Position numbers and translations under genes: made by a program. A DNA stretch of 64,000 nt from NCBI GenBank assembly GCA_031763025.1, contig JASSKH010000010.1, positions 14,966,085-15,030,084 of the forward strand. The letters are read 5' to 3'. Shown here piece after piece: positions 1 to 11,258 of the stretch. Below the pieces are notes generated by a model that saw only the letters and a list, made by a program, of their open reading frames with translations, had not been told where the DNA came from and did not search any database. Position 1 is the stretch's first letter; each line of letters opens with the position of its first letter. Source of the stretch: Macrocystis pyrifera (lineage: Eukaryota; Sar; Phaeophyceae; Laminariales; Laminariaceae).

Positions 1-156
1 TTGTGTTAAGGTTGTTGAACTTGGCTCCAGGCTACGAGCCCGTGTTGGAGACACTATTTAGTGTGGTGCGCTGGCAAAAGAACTGAAAGACACCAGACCC
101 TCAACGAGTACTAGGATTGGGAAGTCCCAGTAACTTGAACACTTCCCACTACCACT

Positions 157-1473
157 ATGAACACAAACAAGCTGGAGATATTCTCGGAAGAGATTAGAGA
201 GACGGTGAGGAAGGGTGGGTGGAGAAAGAAAGGTTGGCAGGGTAAAGTACTAGTAGTGCTGATATTTGGAGTTCCCAGCGACATGATAAAGATTGAGTTC
301 AAGAGGAAGTGCGACGAAGTAGGACTGTATTGCTTTGCAATAGGAAACGTAGAACGAGAGGGAGAACACTTTCGGGTCACTCTGAAGCTGAAAGCGAGCA
401 TGGAGTGGCAGATGATAGAGACAGAAAAAGTGTTGGCATGGGTTAGAAGACTAGGATGGAGAGTATGTATAGCTAATGGATTAACGAAACTAAGACGTAG
501 TCCTAGGGTGAACGAAGTTAGGGGGAGGCAGGAAACAGCAAGTGGCTCAAAGGGAATGGGGGAGAAACATGGGGGCGCAGAACAAGCAGACAAGAACAGG
601 AACGGAAACGAAAATAATGCTCAAAGAAGAGATAACAGGAATACTCGTGGCGACAACGGAGAAAGAACAGGTAATACTAGAGCGGATAGTGAAACGAAAA
701 GGAGGCTGAGAATAGGATCATGGAACGTATGTGGCTTCGCCACGGAAGAGCGCAAAAGAATCGAAATTGCCGAACAAGTAAGTAAGCGCGACCTAGACAT
801 AGTGGGAATTCAAGAGTCGTGGGAGAAAAGGAGGGGAGATAGGATGCAAAGTTGGAGAGTACACATGGATAGGGAAAAGAGGAAGGGACAGAATAGCAAG
901 AATAGGGGGGCGGGGGGTGTTGGGTTCCTAGTCAAAGAATACCTGTGTGACATAATAGAGGTGATCAAAGACACTAAATTCGACGAAAACATATGGATTT
1001 TATATATGCCCCCAGAGTCGAAGAATACGATAAAAGATATACAGAGGAAGTTCGAAGAAGTAGCAGTAGATGTACAGAAGTATAAGAGGCAAGGAGAAGT
1101 AGTACTAGTGGGAGATTTTAACTCAAGAATTGGGAAGGCAAGCAAACTGAATGAGAACATTGGACAATATGGGGAAGTAACAAATAATAAGAATGGGGAA
1201 GAGATGTTGAAGTTCCTCAAGCACAACGAGATGAAAACGTTGAACGACAGGGTAAAAAAGGCAGAACCGGAATGGACTAGACAGTTCATACAAAAGGGAG
1301 AAAGCTCTATCCTTGACTTTGTAGTAGTAGAAAATGGAAGTGGTAAGGAAACGGAACTACATGTATGCGCAGCGGACATAAGAAATACGGATCACTGTCT
1401 AATATGGACAGACAGTAAACAGACGAGAATTATCAAACATAGAGAGGTAGGAAATTGTATCGACGGAGAATAG
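157..1473 (+). pseudogene. LINE ORF, endonuclease part (EEP/APE-like)
   Basis: The first ~180 codons are basic, low-complexity sequence typical of a LINE N-terminus. From about residue 185 the exonuclease-endonuclease-phosphatase fold is readable: SWNV (metal-binding Asn), IQES (catalytic Glu), GDFNSRIG (Asp/Asn pair), LDFVVV and the terminal DHCLIW (catalytic His). All the expected catalytic positions are therefore present. The frame closes at 1,473, while coding-like sequence continues in another frame from about 1,455. This stop is therefore the result of a frameshift rather than a natural C-terminus. The role would be target-site nicking during retrotransposition. Confidence 0.85.
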
Positions 1474-2311
1474 ATAAATTAGAAGTAAAAGAGAAACGGG
1501 AAGAGTTCCAAGGAGAGATGGCCAAAAATGCCGAGAAATTTTCCGAGCTGTTGGAAAGAATAGGCACAACAAGGAATGGTATAGAGAGGGATGATGCAGG
1601 AGCTAGGATAATAGAAGGATGGGAGCAGTTGGTCAAGACCACAGCAAGTAAAGTAATAGGGAAGAAGTTGATAGTATGCAACAGAGCAGTAAAATGGTGG
1701 GATGAAGAAGTGAAAGAGGCTATAAGAGCAAGGAGAAAGGCACACGCAAGGTATACATCGAGTAAAACTTCGACAGGGCAGGAGGAATATGCTATAGCTA
1801 GAAAGAAAATAAGAGAGATGGTAGAGAAGAAGAAAGGGATATGGAAAGACGTAGTAAATAAAACGAATGAAGACTTTGAGGGCGGGATGAAGCAGATGTG
1901 GGTAGGGATAAAAGGGATACTTGGCAAACAAGCGAGAGACGCAGACACGGGAATAGCTACTCTAAGAGCTCAGAACGGTAAAATGGTTAGTAGTTCGAAG
2001 GGGAAAAGGGAAGTACTAGTAGAGCATTACCGAAAGCTTGGAACACCCACAGCCAACGAAACGTTCGACGCAGAATTCGAGAGAAGGAAATCAACGCATG
2101 GGCAGAGGCGAACGTAGATACATCAGAAAGGGAAGACAGTGGTTCGGAAGGGTTACAGAGAGAGTTCACAAGGAAAGAAGTAAAGAAGTGTGCAGCTGAA
2201 CTTAAGAATAGAAAGGCAGCAGGGGCAGACCAAATAGTGAATGAATTTATGAAGTACGGGGGAGAAGGAATGCTTACCATGATGGTTATGTTGTATAACT
2301 GGATATGGAAA
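1455..2311 (+). pseudogene. LINE linker and RT N-terminal part, frameshifted
   Basis: This Lys/Arg/Glu-rich segment connects the endonuclease to the polymerase. It is open to 2,117 in one frame and continues from about 2,085 in another, where the RT-0/1 region KNRKAAGADQI and the downstream helix ending in YNWIW can be read. A run of nine A's near 2,310 is followed by another frame change, after which the sequence APRRWREGVVV continues the RT domain. The block is real coding sequence of the element but is split over at least two frames. Confidence 0.7.
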
Positions 2312-2321
2312 AAAAAACGAG

Positions 2322-3948
2322 TACGCACCTAGGAGGTGGAGAGAAGGAGTAGTAGTAAACTTATTCAAGAAAGGAGATAAGGCTGACCCGGGAAACTCTA
2401 GGGGGATAACGCTACTAAGCACAGTAGGCAAAACATTTGTAAGATTTTGAACGAGCGAATGGGAACGATGATGGAGAAGGAAGACAAAATAAGCGAAGGG
2501 CAAGCAGAGTTCAGGCCAAACCACAGCTGCGTAGACCATGTGTACACCTTAGGTAAGATTATTCAAGGTAGGAAAGACGCGGGAACAACAACAACGTACT
2601 GTTTCTTTCTAGATGTGCAGAAGGCCTACGACACAGTATGGAGAAATGGATTGTTGAAAAAACTGTGGGAAATATCGAAGTATGTTGATATTTTACAAGG
2701 AGTTGCACAGGGATGTACGTTGTCACCTAACTTATTCAAGATATATATTAACGACCTGATAGTAGCAGTCGAGGCAGCAAGGCAGGGAGTCACGGTAGGG
2801 GAAGATACGGTGTCGGGATTGCGGATGACTTCGTGGGGATATCAGGAACACCCGAAGGATTGCAGAAACAAATAGAGAAGGCGCTAGAATACACCAGGAA
2901 ATGGAGGGTGATGGCGAACGTCGAGAAATGCGCAGTAGTTGTTTGCAACGAAGATAAGGTAAACCCGGTAAATTTCAGTTGGAAGTGGGGAGAAGATGAA
3001 TTGCCGATCGTAGACCAGTATACATACCTTGGCGTAGAGATCTCAAAAGACTGCTCTTGGGGTACACATATAGCAAAAGTAGTAGGAAAGGGTAAGGCAC
3101 AAGTAGGCAAGATGGATGCGATCCTAACAGACTCGAACCTTGACACTAGGATTAAGAGATGTATCATGATGAATGTGATAGTACCAAAGCTAGAATATGC
3201 AGGAGAAGTATGGGAAGGGAACACGAAACTCGTAAAACAGCTGGAAACAGTACAAATGACAGCAGCTAAAAAAATCCTAAGATGCTCAAGTACGACTAGT
3301 AATACAGTTTTAAGAGCAGAACTGGGAATGCGCCCACTCAAGACAAATAGAGACATGAGAAAGTTGAACTGGCAATATAAAGTAAGGAACATGCCAAAAA
3401 AGAGGTTGCCAGCCATAGTTGATAGAGCTGTATGGGAGAAAGTAACAAAAGAGCAAGCTGGAATATGGTGGGATGGCGTAGTTGAGCAAGTATGGAAGGA
3501 TCTAGGGGGAGACCAAGAAGAGATGATGTCCGCCGGGAAGTTTGGGAGGTACATGGCAGATGTAGAAGAAAGGATAGAAAGAAGGGAAAGGCTAGCGCTA
3601 AGAAACAAGGTGGAATCGGAAAAAAAAAAAAAACACTTAGAGATCTACGGGGGATTGAGGGAAGGAATAGGAATGAAAACGTATTTGCATGGCCCAATGG
3701 ACTTCGCGGAAACGCTGCAACTGCGCTTTCGTGTAGGGGACCTGGACCTGCCAGAAAGAAGAAAGAGGTACACCAATAGCCGGGAGGAGGAGGAAGTAGA
3801 CGCACAGATGTGCCCGTGTGGCAAAGCAATAGAGAGTAGAACTCACATAGCAGGAGAATGTGAAACATACAAGGAGGAACGGGATGTGTTAGAAGAGGAG
3901 ATGAGGAAAATAGACGAATGTGACATGGAGGAGTTTTTGATACAATGA
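2322..3948 (+). pseudogene. LINE reverse transcriptase core and C-terminal zinc motif
   Basis: RT motifs are readable across three frames: LFKKGD...ITLLSTVGK, GQAEFRPNHSC, LDVQKAYDTV (motif A with catalytic Asp), QGVAQGCTLSPNLF (motif B) and, after a frameshift near 2,815, IADDFVGIS (motif C, the Asp-Asp pair). YLGVEIS (motif E region) follows. Beyond the RT lies the thumb and a C-terminal motif CPCG...H...C near residue 320 of the last frame, comparable to the CCHC motif at the end of many APE LINEs. The position before ADD is Ile rather than the usual aromatic, and the junction seems to have lost a few bases. Confidence 0.85.
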
Positions 3949-4202
3949 ATAGCAGCGAGAAAACGATCGCTATCCTAGGAGATAGATGGTGGCCACAGGA
4001 GGCCAAACAGGAAGGGGAAGAGATGAGCAAAAAGTTTCTATGTAATATATGGAAACAACGTAATGAGCGCCCAATTATTGGAGGTGTCTCTATTAGGAGT
4101 AGGAACGGTGCTCCGTCTCGAAAGGGATGCGTGGTCAATGGTCAAATGACTGTAAGACAAGCAATAAATGAGTACGCCCCCCCCACCCGTTGCCAGTTTT
4201 GA
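3945..4202 (+). pseudogene. Tail of the LINE coding region in a shifted frame
   Basis: After the stop at 3,948 the other frame reads ILGDRWWPQEAKQEGEE and KFLCNIWKQRNERP, a Trp-rich helix-like segment that looks like a natural continuation of the LINE C-terminus. It follows the zinc motif directly with only a 4-nt overlap, which argues for a frameshift rather than a separate gene. The last ~30 codons run into a C-rich stretch and may already be 3' UTR. Confidence 0.55.
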
Positions 4203-4324
4203 AGCTTCTCGAACATCCTCGCGGAACCGCCTGCTCGGCATGAAATTATTTTGCCTTACCAAACCGGAGACCGCCTCGACGCGGGTTGGGGCAGACGAAC
4301 TGCCGTGTTTGTCCACGGTGCTGT

Positions 4325-4711
4325 AATATGACTCCTGTGACTGTACACATCACAACAACTGAAGCACATCGTACACCCCAAATAAGAAACGTGAGATCAG
4401 CGAACGTATGTATGTATAAATACGTACGTACGAGTAATTTTTACAGAGTTTATGCATGAGATTTGCAACCGAGGGACCTCAGACGCATACGAAGAGAAAA
4501 ATAGTGCACGTACGGCCTATCTGATTGGTTCAAAATTGGCCAAAATCAGTGGAAAGCTAGACGGAGTGGGCAACGTCAGGTGCACCTTGGCCTCTTCGAG
4601 CCAAAATCAGGTACAATGTCAGCAGGGCTCCTGGCGTGTGATTTGCACTTGTTTTTAGTATGTCACTGATTTTGGCCCAAAAGTGGCCAGGTATACCTGT
4701 TTTTGGGTAAC
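4325..4711 (+). mobile_element. TIR element family A, right-hand fragment
   Basis: This segment matches 54,190-54,780 almost base for base over long stretches, including the shared region near CTGATTGGTTCAAAA and a terminal block with GTGGCCAGGTATACCTG. The right end is the inverted complement of the left end seen at 12,318-12,445 and 54,009-54,090. No left end is found here; the LINE lies immediately upstream, so this copy is truncated or split. No transposase is encoded, so the family is non-autonomous. Confidence 0.7.
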
Positions 4712-4736
4712 AGTTTTTTTTTTTTCGTAGGAATGG

Positions 4737-5072
4737 CCCTTAAAGGTCTTCCCCGGGATTATTCCCGCGGACCGTGGCATCGCGGTGAATCAACCATGAC
4801 AGATTGACGAATGAGGAGTAAGCAATGACTAAGCACCATGAGAAAGACCAATCACGGCGAATCGAATCGAATCCCGTGGTAAAAATCCCGTCGTCATACC
4901 GCGCTTCCTACCTCGTAAAAACACAGCAACACCGTCATTCGATTCGCCGTGATTTTTTCTGTCTTGTGGTGCTTTATCATTGTTTACTCCTCATTCGTCA
5001 TCCAGTTATGCTTGATTCACCGCGAATCCACGGTCCGCGGGATTAATCCCGGGAAGGCCCTGCTAAAAAGGG
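4737..5072. mobile_element. Foldback MITE with ~135-bp inverted arms
   Basis: The left arm (about 4,737-4,876) and the right arm (about 4,936-5,072) are inverted copies with roughly 85-90% identity by eye. Shared blocks include CCCGCGGACCGTGG, GACGAATGAGGAGTAA and ATCACGGCGAATCGAATC. The 60-bp centre is unique. Both outer ends carry CCCTT, as does the small hairpin at 35,694-35,781. The flanks show at best an ATG repeat, so the target duplication, and with it the superfamily, stays open. Confidence 0.85.
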
Positions 5073-7620
5073 ATGAAAAATAACGAAGGGTAGCCCGGCC
5101 GCGTCGACAAGTAACGAGAGACGGCGTTGTTCAGGTGGAAGCTCTGAGAGGCCAGAGAAATGACGGCGGAGCCCGCCGACCAAGAAATACAAGTATAAGA
5201 AAGTCTACGTATATCATATACGTGGCTGACACCTCGTATATACCAAGTATGTAAGTTGACGATTAGTTACTTGTTCGCTATGATAGGTACATACAAGGCG
5301 CTTCGCTCCGCGGGCGGCCTACGCCGCCCGCTACGCTCGCTCAGGAAGGAAAAGTACATCAAATTATGCGAAGCGGACAGAGGTCCATGATTGAGTATAG
5401 TTTTTTCATGTTTTTAGTTGCAAACTGGTGACTTGATAATGCCAAGAGTCCCGCCGCCATGCTCCAGGAGAAAACGGCTCGGACGCCACATACGCTTCGC
5501 GTCGCCTGCGGTTCCGCCCGCTACGCTCGCTCACATGTCGTATGTATGTACATACCCCAGGTAGGGTACTTATTTTCTTCTTTTGGTATGCTGTATGTCT
5601 TATGCACCAAAGAGAAAGCAGCACAGCACGGCACACAGCAGCAGCACCGCAAAAACGATGAAAATGAAACCGAAAATTTCGGAAAGAAAAAAAAAATCCC
5701 CGTCCCCTCGCGTGTAATCATTTCCTGCCTGATTGGAACACCTTACACCGGTCAAACAGAAAAAAAGGAAGAAAAACGAACAGCAGAGCTTCTCTCTCAG
5801 CCTCGTACGCCACCCGCCCCTCTGGCGAAAATCTCGCAACCGATTCGGTCCGGGTAAAGTTTTCCACCCTCTCTGCCACAGTGAGCCCCGTCGCCCGCGT
5901 CGCGTGAAGCCCGGTGCTCACCATGGCCCTCGTTTGCCAGCTCGACAAAGTTGGTGCTCAGACTGCCTCGCTCTCTCTGTGATTTTTAGTTTCGTCGCAA
6001 AAATAAGCACCGCTTGAATTTTATTTTGCATATCAAAACGACCCTTATATACTCCTACATAGTATAACCGGAACCACACCAGGCGGCCAACCAAAGCCCA
6101 TTCATGCTTGCCTCGTGTCTCGAGGCACACGCGACGCCTAGCCACGAAAACGGCGACCGCTCCGTGCAACCCCCCCTCTACCCGCCACCATCCGCTGACA
6201 CCCGCGACGGTGCCGCGCTCGCCCGCGGTGCCGTGGTCGGAGTACACGCACACGAAACGAAAGAAAAAAGGAAAAAAGGACTGAAAGTGCCAAGAGAAAT
6301 GGAGAAAACAAAGAACCGCTGGAAACGTCCGGCAGGTAATAAAAGGAGGCGATTCCCAAGTGGGAACTCTGAGAGGCCAGGGATGTACCAACCGAGCACG
6401 CTCAGAGAGTGAGATATCTGTAAGTAGTTCTATGTCATTGATAGTTGCGTGCGCCGAATTGCAGAGTTCAGCGTCTTTGTATCGGACTGGCGCGTTTGTA
6501 GCTCGCGGAGTGTTTGTTATTGATGAAGACTAGGTCAGTTAGTTGGGCTATTTCGCTACCAACTCATATCTAGCGGTGAAGTTCAACTACAACTTGCATC
6601 CCTACTGCTTGTGGTGACTACGACGACTTGAACTCTTGCTCGTTTTACTCAGATATAATTGCAGCACTCTCCTTCAGAATGTATATCTTGGGGACTGCAT
6701 TGTATGTTGTGCAGCTACGTCTATACCAAGTATAAGCCAACAAACACAATCGTACGCGTCTTCGATTTTCTTGTTGCCTGAAAGCCGCAACACGCAACGT
6801 CAACGTTGCAACGGAACACGCCAAGAAGTTAATTTATCTTTTGGGACCCCCGGCCGGTTGAGATTCGAGGCCTACCCTCAAGTGCACTACGCACTGCTTT
6901 TTGGGAGTGAGCATGCAAATGCGTGGTACACGAGTTGTAGGAGTAGTGCACAGGTAGATCGGCCTTTGAACACGAAGAGGATGTACATACACACAGGTAT
7001 TCAATCTTTTATTTTCGTTCCGTCAACGCCGCATCAAATATTGATAGTGTTTGCACCGGTATTTTGTACTAAGAAAACTGTTGCTGGGGCTCTACGCCGC
7101 GATTGTGGGCTCATGGTTTTTCGACGAGGTGCGTATTTTACGTACATATACAGAGTACCAGAGCGACCGTACAGGCTAACGATTCCTTCTGGGGGCAGTA
7201 CCCACAGCAGACATTGGATAATATCCTCATATGTACAGTTTTCTTGTTGTGTTTCCTGAACATCACGTGGTAGGTCTGCTGTGACCTTGGAACCTGTTAT
7301 GAAACGCCTCTCGGTAAAATCGCTTCGAAGACCAGGTATCCCGTAACAAGGTATGATGCTGTGCTGCTGTACTCGCACAATTAACCCACATTTAAAACAG
7401 TTGGAGAAACTCATTGCGCTACGAGTAATGCTTATATTAGGCTACGTGTTTACCTCGTTGAAGCTTTTCGAGTTGCGCATGCTGTGTGCGACAATGGGAG
7501 CCACAGGCTTAGCGTCAATCGTATTTTTACCTGTGCACACAAAGGCAAGGCGGTGGCCGCTCGGTTTAGTATTTGCTCATGATTCCCACGCACCGTCGTC
7601 CTGATCTTTTTTTTGTCTTC
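5073..7620. other. Intergenic, no gene supported
   Basis: The stretch has several open frames of 60-207 codons on both strands (the longest at 6,636-7,259), but none shows a recognisable motif or splice-consistent structure. A GC-rich 20-bp sequence, CCGCCCGCTACGCTCGCTCA, occurs at 5,324-5,343 and again at 5,514-5,533. The first copy lies beside a short palindrome of GGCGGCCTACGCCGCC type. Nothing else is identifiable. Confidence 0.5.
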
Positions 7621-7621
7621 A

Positions 7622-7717
7622 GCTTCACACCAGTTCTCCATTTTATGGGAGTCAGTGCCCTGACACACCTTTCGATCAAGTACGTCGTCGTGGGACAGTA
7701 CAAGTCTGCACAGAAGT
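7622..7717 (+). CDS. Possible orphan exon of an unrecognised protein
   Basis: A strong polypyrimidine tract ending in TTTGTCTTCAG precedes a short open stretch that ends at a consensus GTGAGT donor. In the second phase it reads as a hydrophobic helix followed by LSIKYVVVGQYKSAQ. That pattern recalls the helix before the C-terminal region of membrane-linked adenylating or acyltransferase-type proteins, though this is only a resemblance. No neighbouring exon in compatible phase was found within 3 kb on either side. It could be a relic of a gene or a chance combination of splice signals. Confidence 0.3.
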
Positions 7718-9230
7718 GAGTACGCTATTGCTAAACCTTTGTTGATTGTTGTCCTAACTGTTACTGAACGCCATGAAAACGCAGCGCTACTTAATTGTGT
7801 CTAACGCTGTTTCTTTGTGTGGTCTTCCAACCATCGGTAGAATATAGCAGCACACCTGTTACAGCTCTGCATTTTCGTCGCTATGGTGAGACACTCAGAA
7901 TATGAGTTTTAGACAGCGTCCGTAGTGCACCACAAACTGCAAAGAGGTACCTGCTTATGTGAAATAGCTTCCGTTCACCCTAGAACAACGTTGAGCAACG
8001 CTATTGAGAAAGGTTTTGTCATATTTTCTCACGACGTCGGACCGCGGCTTGCCTAACTTGAAAACATCGTGCGATTTTCCCTCAAGCGGGGGCAGCAAGG
8101 CTACGCGACTTACAAAAGTGCGTTTGCACGTTTCGTTGCTCGAAAGAAGGGTGCCGTAGGCCTAAGCTGGCTAATGCCGTAGTGCGCTCATGCAAGCGAA
8201 ACCCCAGTTTGGAAAATGTAGCAGTACAATTATAGAGCGCGGTTGACCTCGGTTATGTTGCTGCATAATAACATACCAGACGACAATATTGGGAGCGATA
8301 CTACACATTGATCAATAATGGTACTCAAAACGCTGTTCTCGACACTATTGTAACAACTCCTTCACTGAACCTTTACTGTCCACAGGCAAGAGGAAGCGAA
8401 GAAAATGCACGACTACTACGAAGCCCATCACGTCGGGGCCCACCACTGAAGCGTCCATCGGCGCCGTACGGGAAGGGGGGGCGCGGTTCTGTAGAACTGG
8501 CATTGCATGATTAGTAGATTTTGACTGTCGTCCTTTGGGCGTTGATCTACAGCAGTGGGTTATTATTGGAAAAAAATAATGAAATATCATACTCGTACAT
8601 GTAAACATTGTTCGCAAAACATTGTGGCGTGGATACCCGAGTACGTACAGTAGGTCAACACACCGACGTTAAGAGAATGATGCGGAATTAAAGTGAATCG
8701 AATGGCTATTAATAATAATAGTGTCTTGACAAGGGACTGAATCGACATTCAGTAATATGGAACTGCTACTCGTACGGACGATATATATGTTGGAACCGCT
8801 GCGATAGTGCGTGAAAAAATTACTAGGTGAGTCATTGATAGTACTATATGCTGCTCAGGTCAGCTCGCCAGCCACGTGTCTTCTTCGGCAAGTCTCGAAT
8901 CAATGTGCTCAGCAGTTGAAATCGTGGAATGTGCTATCCCGTTTTGCTGGGGGAACATTTATTGTGTTTCGTTCACAGTAGTGGACGCTTATTATACGAC
9001 ACAGCAGTACTCGTACCTGGTCTTTTTTAGCATAAATTTTAAGATGAATTCGGTCTGGCCCGGGGAAAGCACAGCCGACAAGCGACCATCTTCCATTGAT
9101 CGAGCAACGTTGTTCACGAAATTACGATTGTGTTGCTTCGTTACACTCGTAAATTAGGTCTGTGCTGTTCTGCCCGTCTTTGGTTTCCGTGTTTAATCGA
9201 AGCAATACTGTGCTGTACCTGGTAAGGGCA
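7718..9230. other. Intergenic, nothing identified
   Basis: Only short open frames without motifs occur, and no inverted or tandem repeat stands out by eye. TACTCGTAC-type words appear at about 8,592, 8,768 and 9,008 and belong to a window-wide over-represented motif set. Confidence 0.45.
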
Positions 9231-9339
9231 GATGCAAATCCACCTTCAACCTGTCGGGGTCAGGGTCGCGGGAGCATCCGACGTACAACATCAGTGGTGG
9301 GGTCTACAATTCAGAGCTTTTCGCGGTTGACGGAGAGTT

Positions 9340-10035
9340 CGAAATGTCACGGGTCGGGTCGGTTCGGGTCAGGAAGTGTTCCAACACTCACGGGTCGGGT
9401 CGGGTCGGGTCAAGAAGCTTTCAAATCTCACGGGTCGGGTCAGGTCTCAAGTGAAGAGGTCATGAAAATCTCACGGGTTGGTTTAGGTCAGACCCGCGAG
9501 AAACGTGTTACTCGCGGGTCGGGCCAACATGATCCGCGAGTTGTTTTCTGTTGACCCGCGGGTCGGACCCCCGCGCATCCGGTTCACGAGTCCCGCTATC
9601 TTACTCAAAGGAGGGCTTCTCTCGTACCAATACTGAATACTGTTATGAGAGTACTCCAGGACCTGTGGCATCATATTCAAACATTGAAACACCGTTAAAT
9701 CTGTAATATACGCATGTATGTCCGCATCCATCCATCTCCACTACAGCCAGGCCACATATATCGCTGCGGGGCACAAACATGTCATGAATATGAAATAGTT
9801 TTTGAAGTGTAGACCCACGGGCAGGATCAGCGGGTCTAGAAAAATGTTCTCGCGGGTTAGTCAAGGTGACTGGACCCGCATGAAATCTGTGTCTCGCGGG
9901 TCAATCGGAAGGCGGCGCGGGTCGGGTCGGGTCAACAGGCTTTCAAAATCTCGCGGGTCGGCTGGGGTGAAGTCAACACACCTAAAAAAAATCGAGGGTC
10001 AGGTCGGGTCTTGACCGATCCGACCCGTGAAGTTT
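9340..10035. repeat. Degenerate GGGTC minisatellite clusters
   Basis: Two clusters (about 9,340-9,560 and 9,820-10,035) are built from CGGGTCGGGTC units. They alternate with a longer higher-order unit of the type AAATCTCACGGGTCGGGTC, repeated roughly every 35-50 bp. The intervening 250 bp is unique. The sequence is strongly strand-asymmetric (G-rich on +). It lies upstream of the EF-G gene and encodes nothing recognisable. Confidence 0.75.
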
Positions 10036-11258
10036 GACCTGAGCCGCGAAATGCCCAGATTACCAATTAATTATCACGGCGTTCTTCTTGGAGTTGCTTT
10101 CCTGTGTGCTGACCTTTGGCATACCTTTCCCACCCACCACACCAAAAGCATGAGGACATCAACAACAACAGTTTTTAGTGAGTGGTCCGGCGTGCCTCGC
10201 CTATTAATAATTAATTGTCGGAGTTGGCTCCGGCATCTAAAATACAAGTTACGGCAGGCTATTAATATATATGAGTACGGGGCAGATCGTACCGTTTTTT
10301 GGGTCGATAATCCAGTGAGACCTTCAAAGGAGAACCTTACCTTACCTTACGGGTTGCCCTGATTGGTTGGCGATGTCCGCAACTTTTTACACACATGAAC
10401 ACCACAAGTCGCCCGGAACCCGTCCCCCCCGCCCTTGCAAAATGTGGTCGTAAACAATCCTTGTGGAAACGTACATCTTCTTTCTATTAAAATATATCGT
10501 ATCATCTGATCTGAGCAAATCCCAAAATCCCGCAAGGTGATGTTGACAACCTGTCAATCATCAACTACTGGGCACACCTAATAATGGTGTGCTACACAAA
10601 AAAAGTCTCCCACGTCTCCACAATGAGTTTGTCACGCCCACATTCCTGTGATGCTACGAGGATCATATGCATGAATACCGATTGGCGTGTTTCGGAAAAC
10701 AATGGATACGAACCAGGTACGTACGTATGTATATACCACAGGGGAGAGGGTACGAAACAGAACAGCACCGCAACAAGAATTTCAAAATTCAAAATGCTAG
10801 CATAGGCACGACGACCTCATGAAGACCAGTCAGTTTAACCCAACACGTTATTATTTGTTCTCCTTCGACTGTCCTTCGGTAATAGACTCTTTGCCGTCCT
10901 TGGGGACATGTTCAGCCACCACAGCAGTAGTTCCTGGTACTCGTGCTACTACAGCCAGCTTGAGGGTGCTCCAGGCTCTCTGTCAACAGCCGCAGTAAAA
11001 AAAGTACACATGGTCCTGCGGCCCATAGAGCCACACAGCCAATCTCCGGTCCCCACAACCTCATAATCCGCACCTTCAATATGGAACTCCCTACAGTTGT
11101 TTTGGAATCTTGGTGCTTGGTGACGGACCGTCTCAACGTGTTGTTGTGCTGCTGTTGTGCTGTTGTGCTGGTATCTAGCACCTGTGGGTGTTCGTTATAG
11201 TGCACAGCGCTTGTGTCCATCATAGCTGGCGAGCGAATCTGGTGTGGCAGCAAAAAAC
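10036..11258. promoter_or_regulatory. Upstream flank of the EF-G gene, no elements resolved
   Basis: This 1.2 kb must include the promoter and any 5' UTR of the elongation factor gene if the start at 11,259 is right. I see no TATA-like or other promoter element that I would defend. Open frames on both strands are short and lack motifs. Confidence 0.3.

Larger units (their letters stand above)
157..4202 (+). mobile_element. Decayed APE-type non-LTR retrotransposon (LINE)
   Basis: The coding order is apurinic-like endonuclease, reverse transcriptase and a C-terminal cysteine-histidine motif. This is the layout of APE-class LINEs, which nick target DNA and copy their RNA in situ. The frame is broken near 1,450, 2,090, 2,310 (an A9 run), 2,440, 2,815 and 3,945, so the copy cannot be translated as one protein. 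Some breaks sit in homopolymers and could be assembly errors, but this many point to an inactive copy. The 5' flank (1-156) has no coding feature I recognise and may be its 5' UTR. The 3' end is set where coding-like sequence stops; no clear poly(A) tail or target duplication was found. Certain as an element class; the clade is not determined. Confidence 0.9.

Noticed and set aside
111..3608. Long minus-strand open frames opposite the LINE
   Set aside because: They are shadows of the A-rich plus-strand coding sequence: Ser/Phe/Leu-rich low-complexity translations without motifs.
6636..7259. 207-codon ORF as a gene
   Set aside because: Composition is random-like, no motif or splice partner is seen, and frames of this length arise by chance in 64 kb on six frames.
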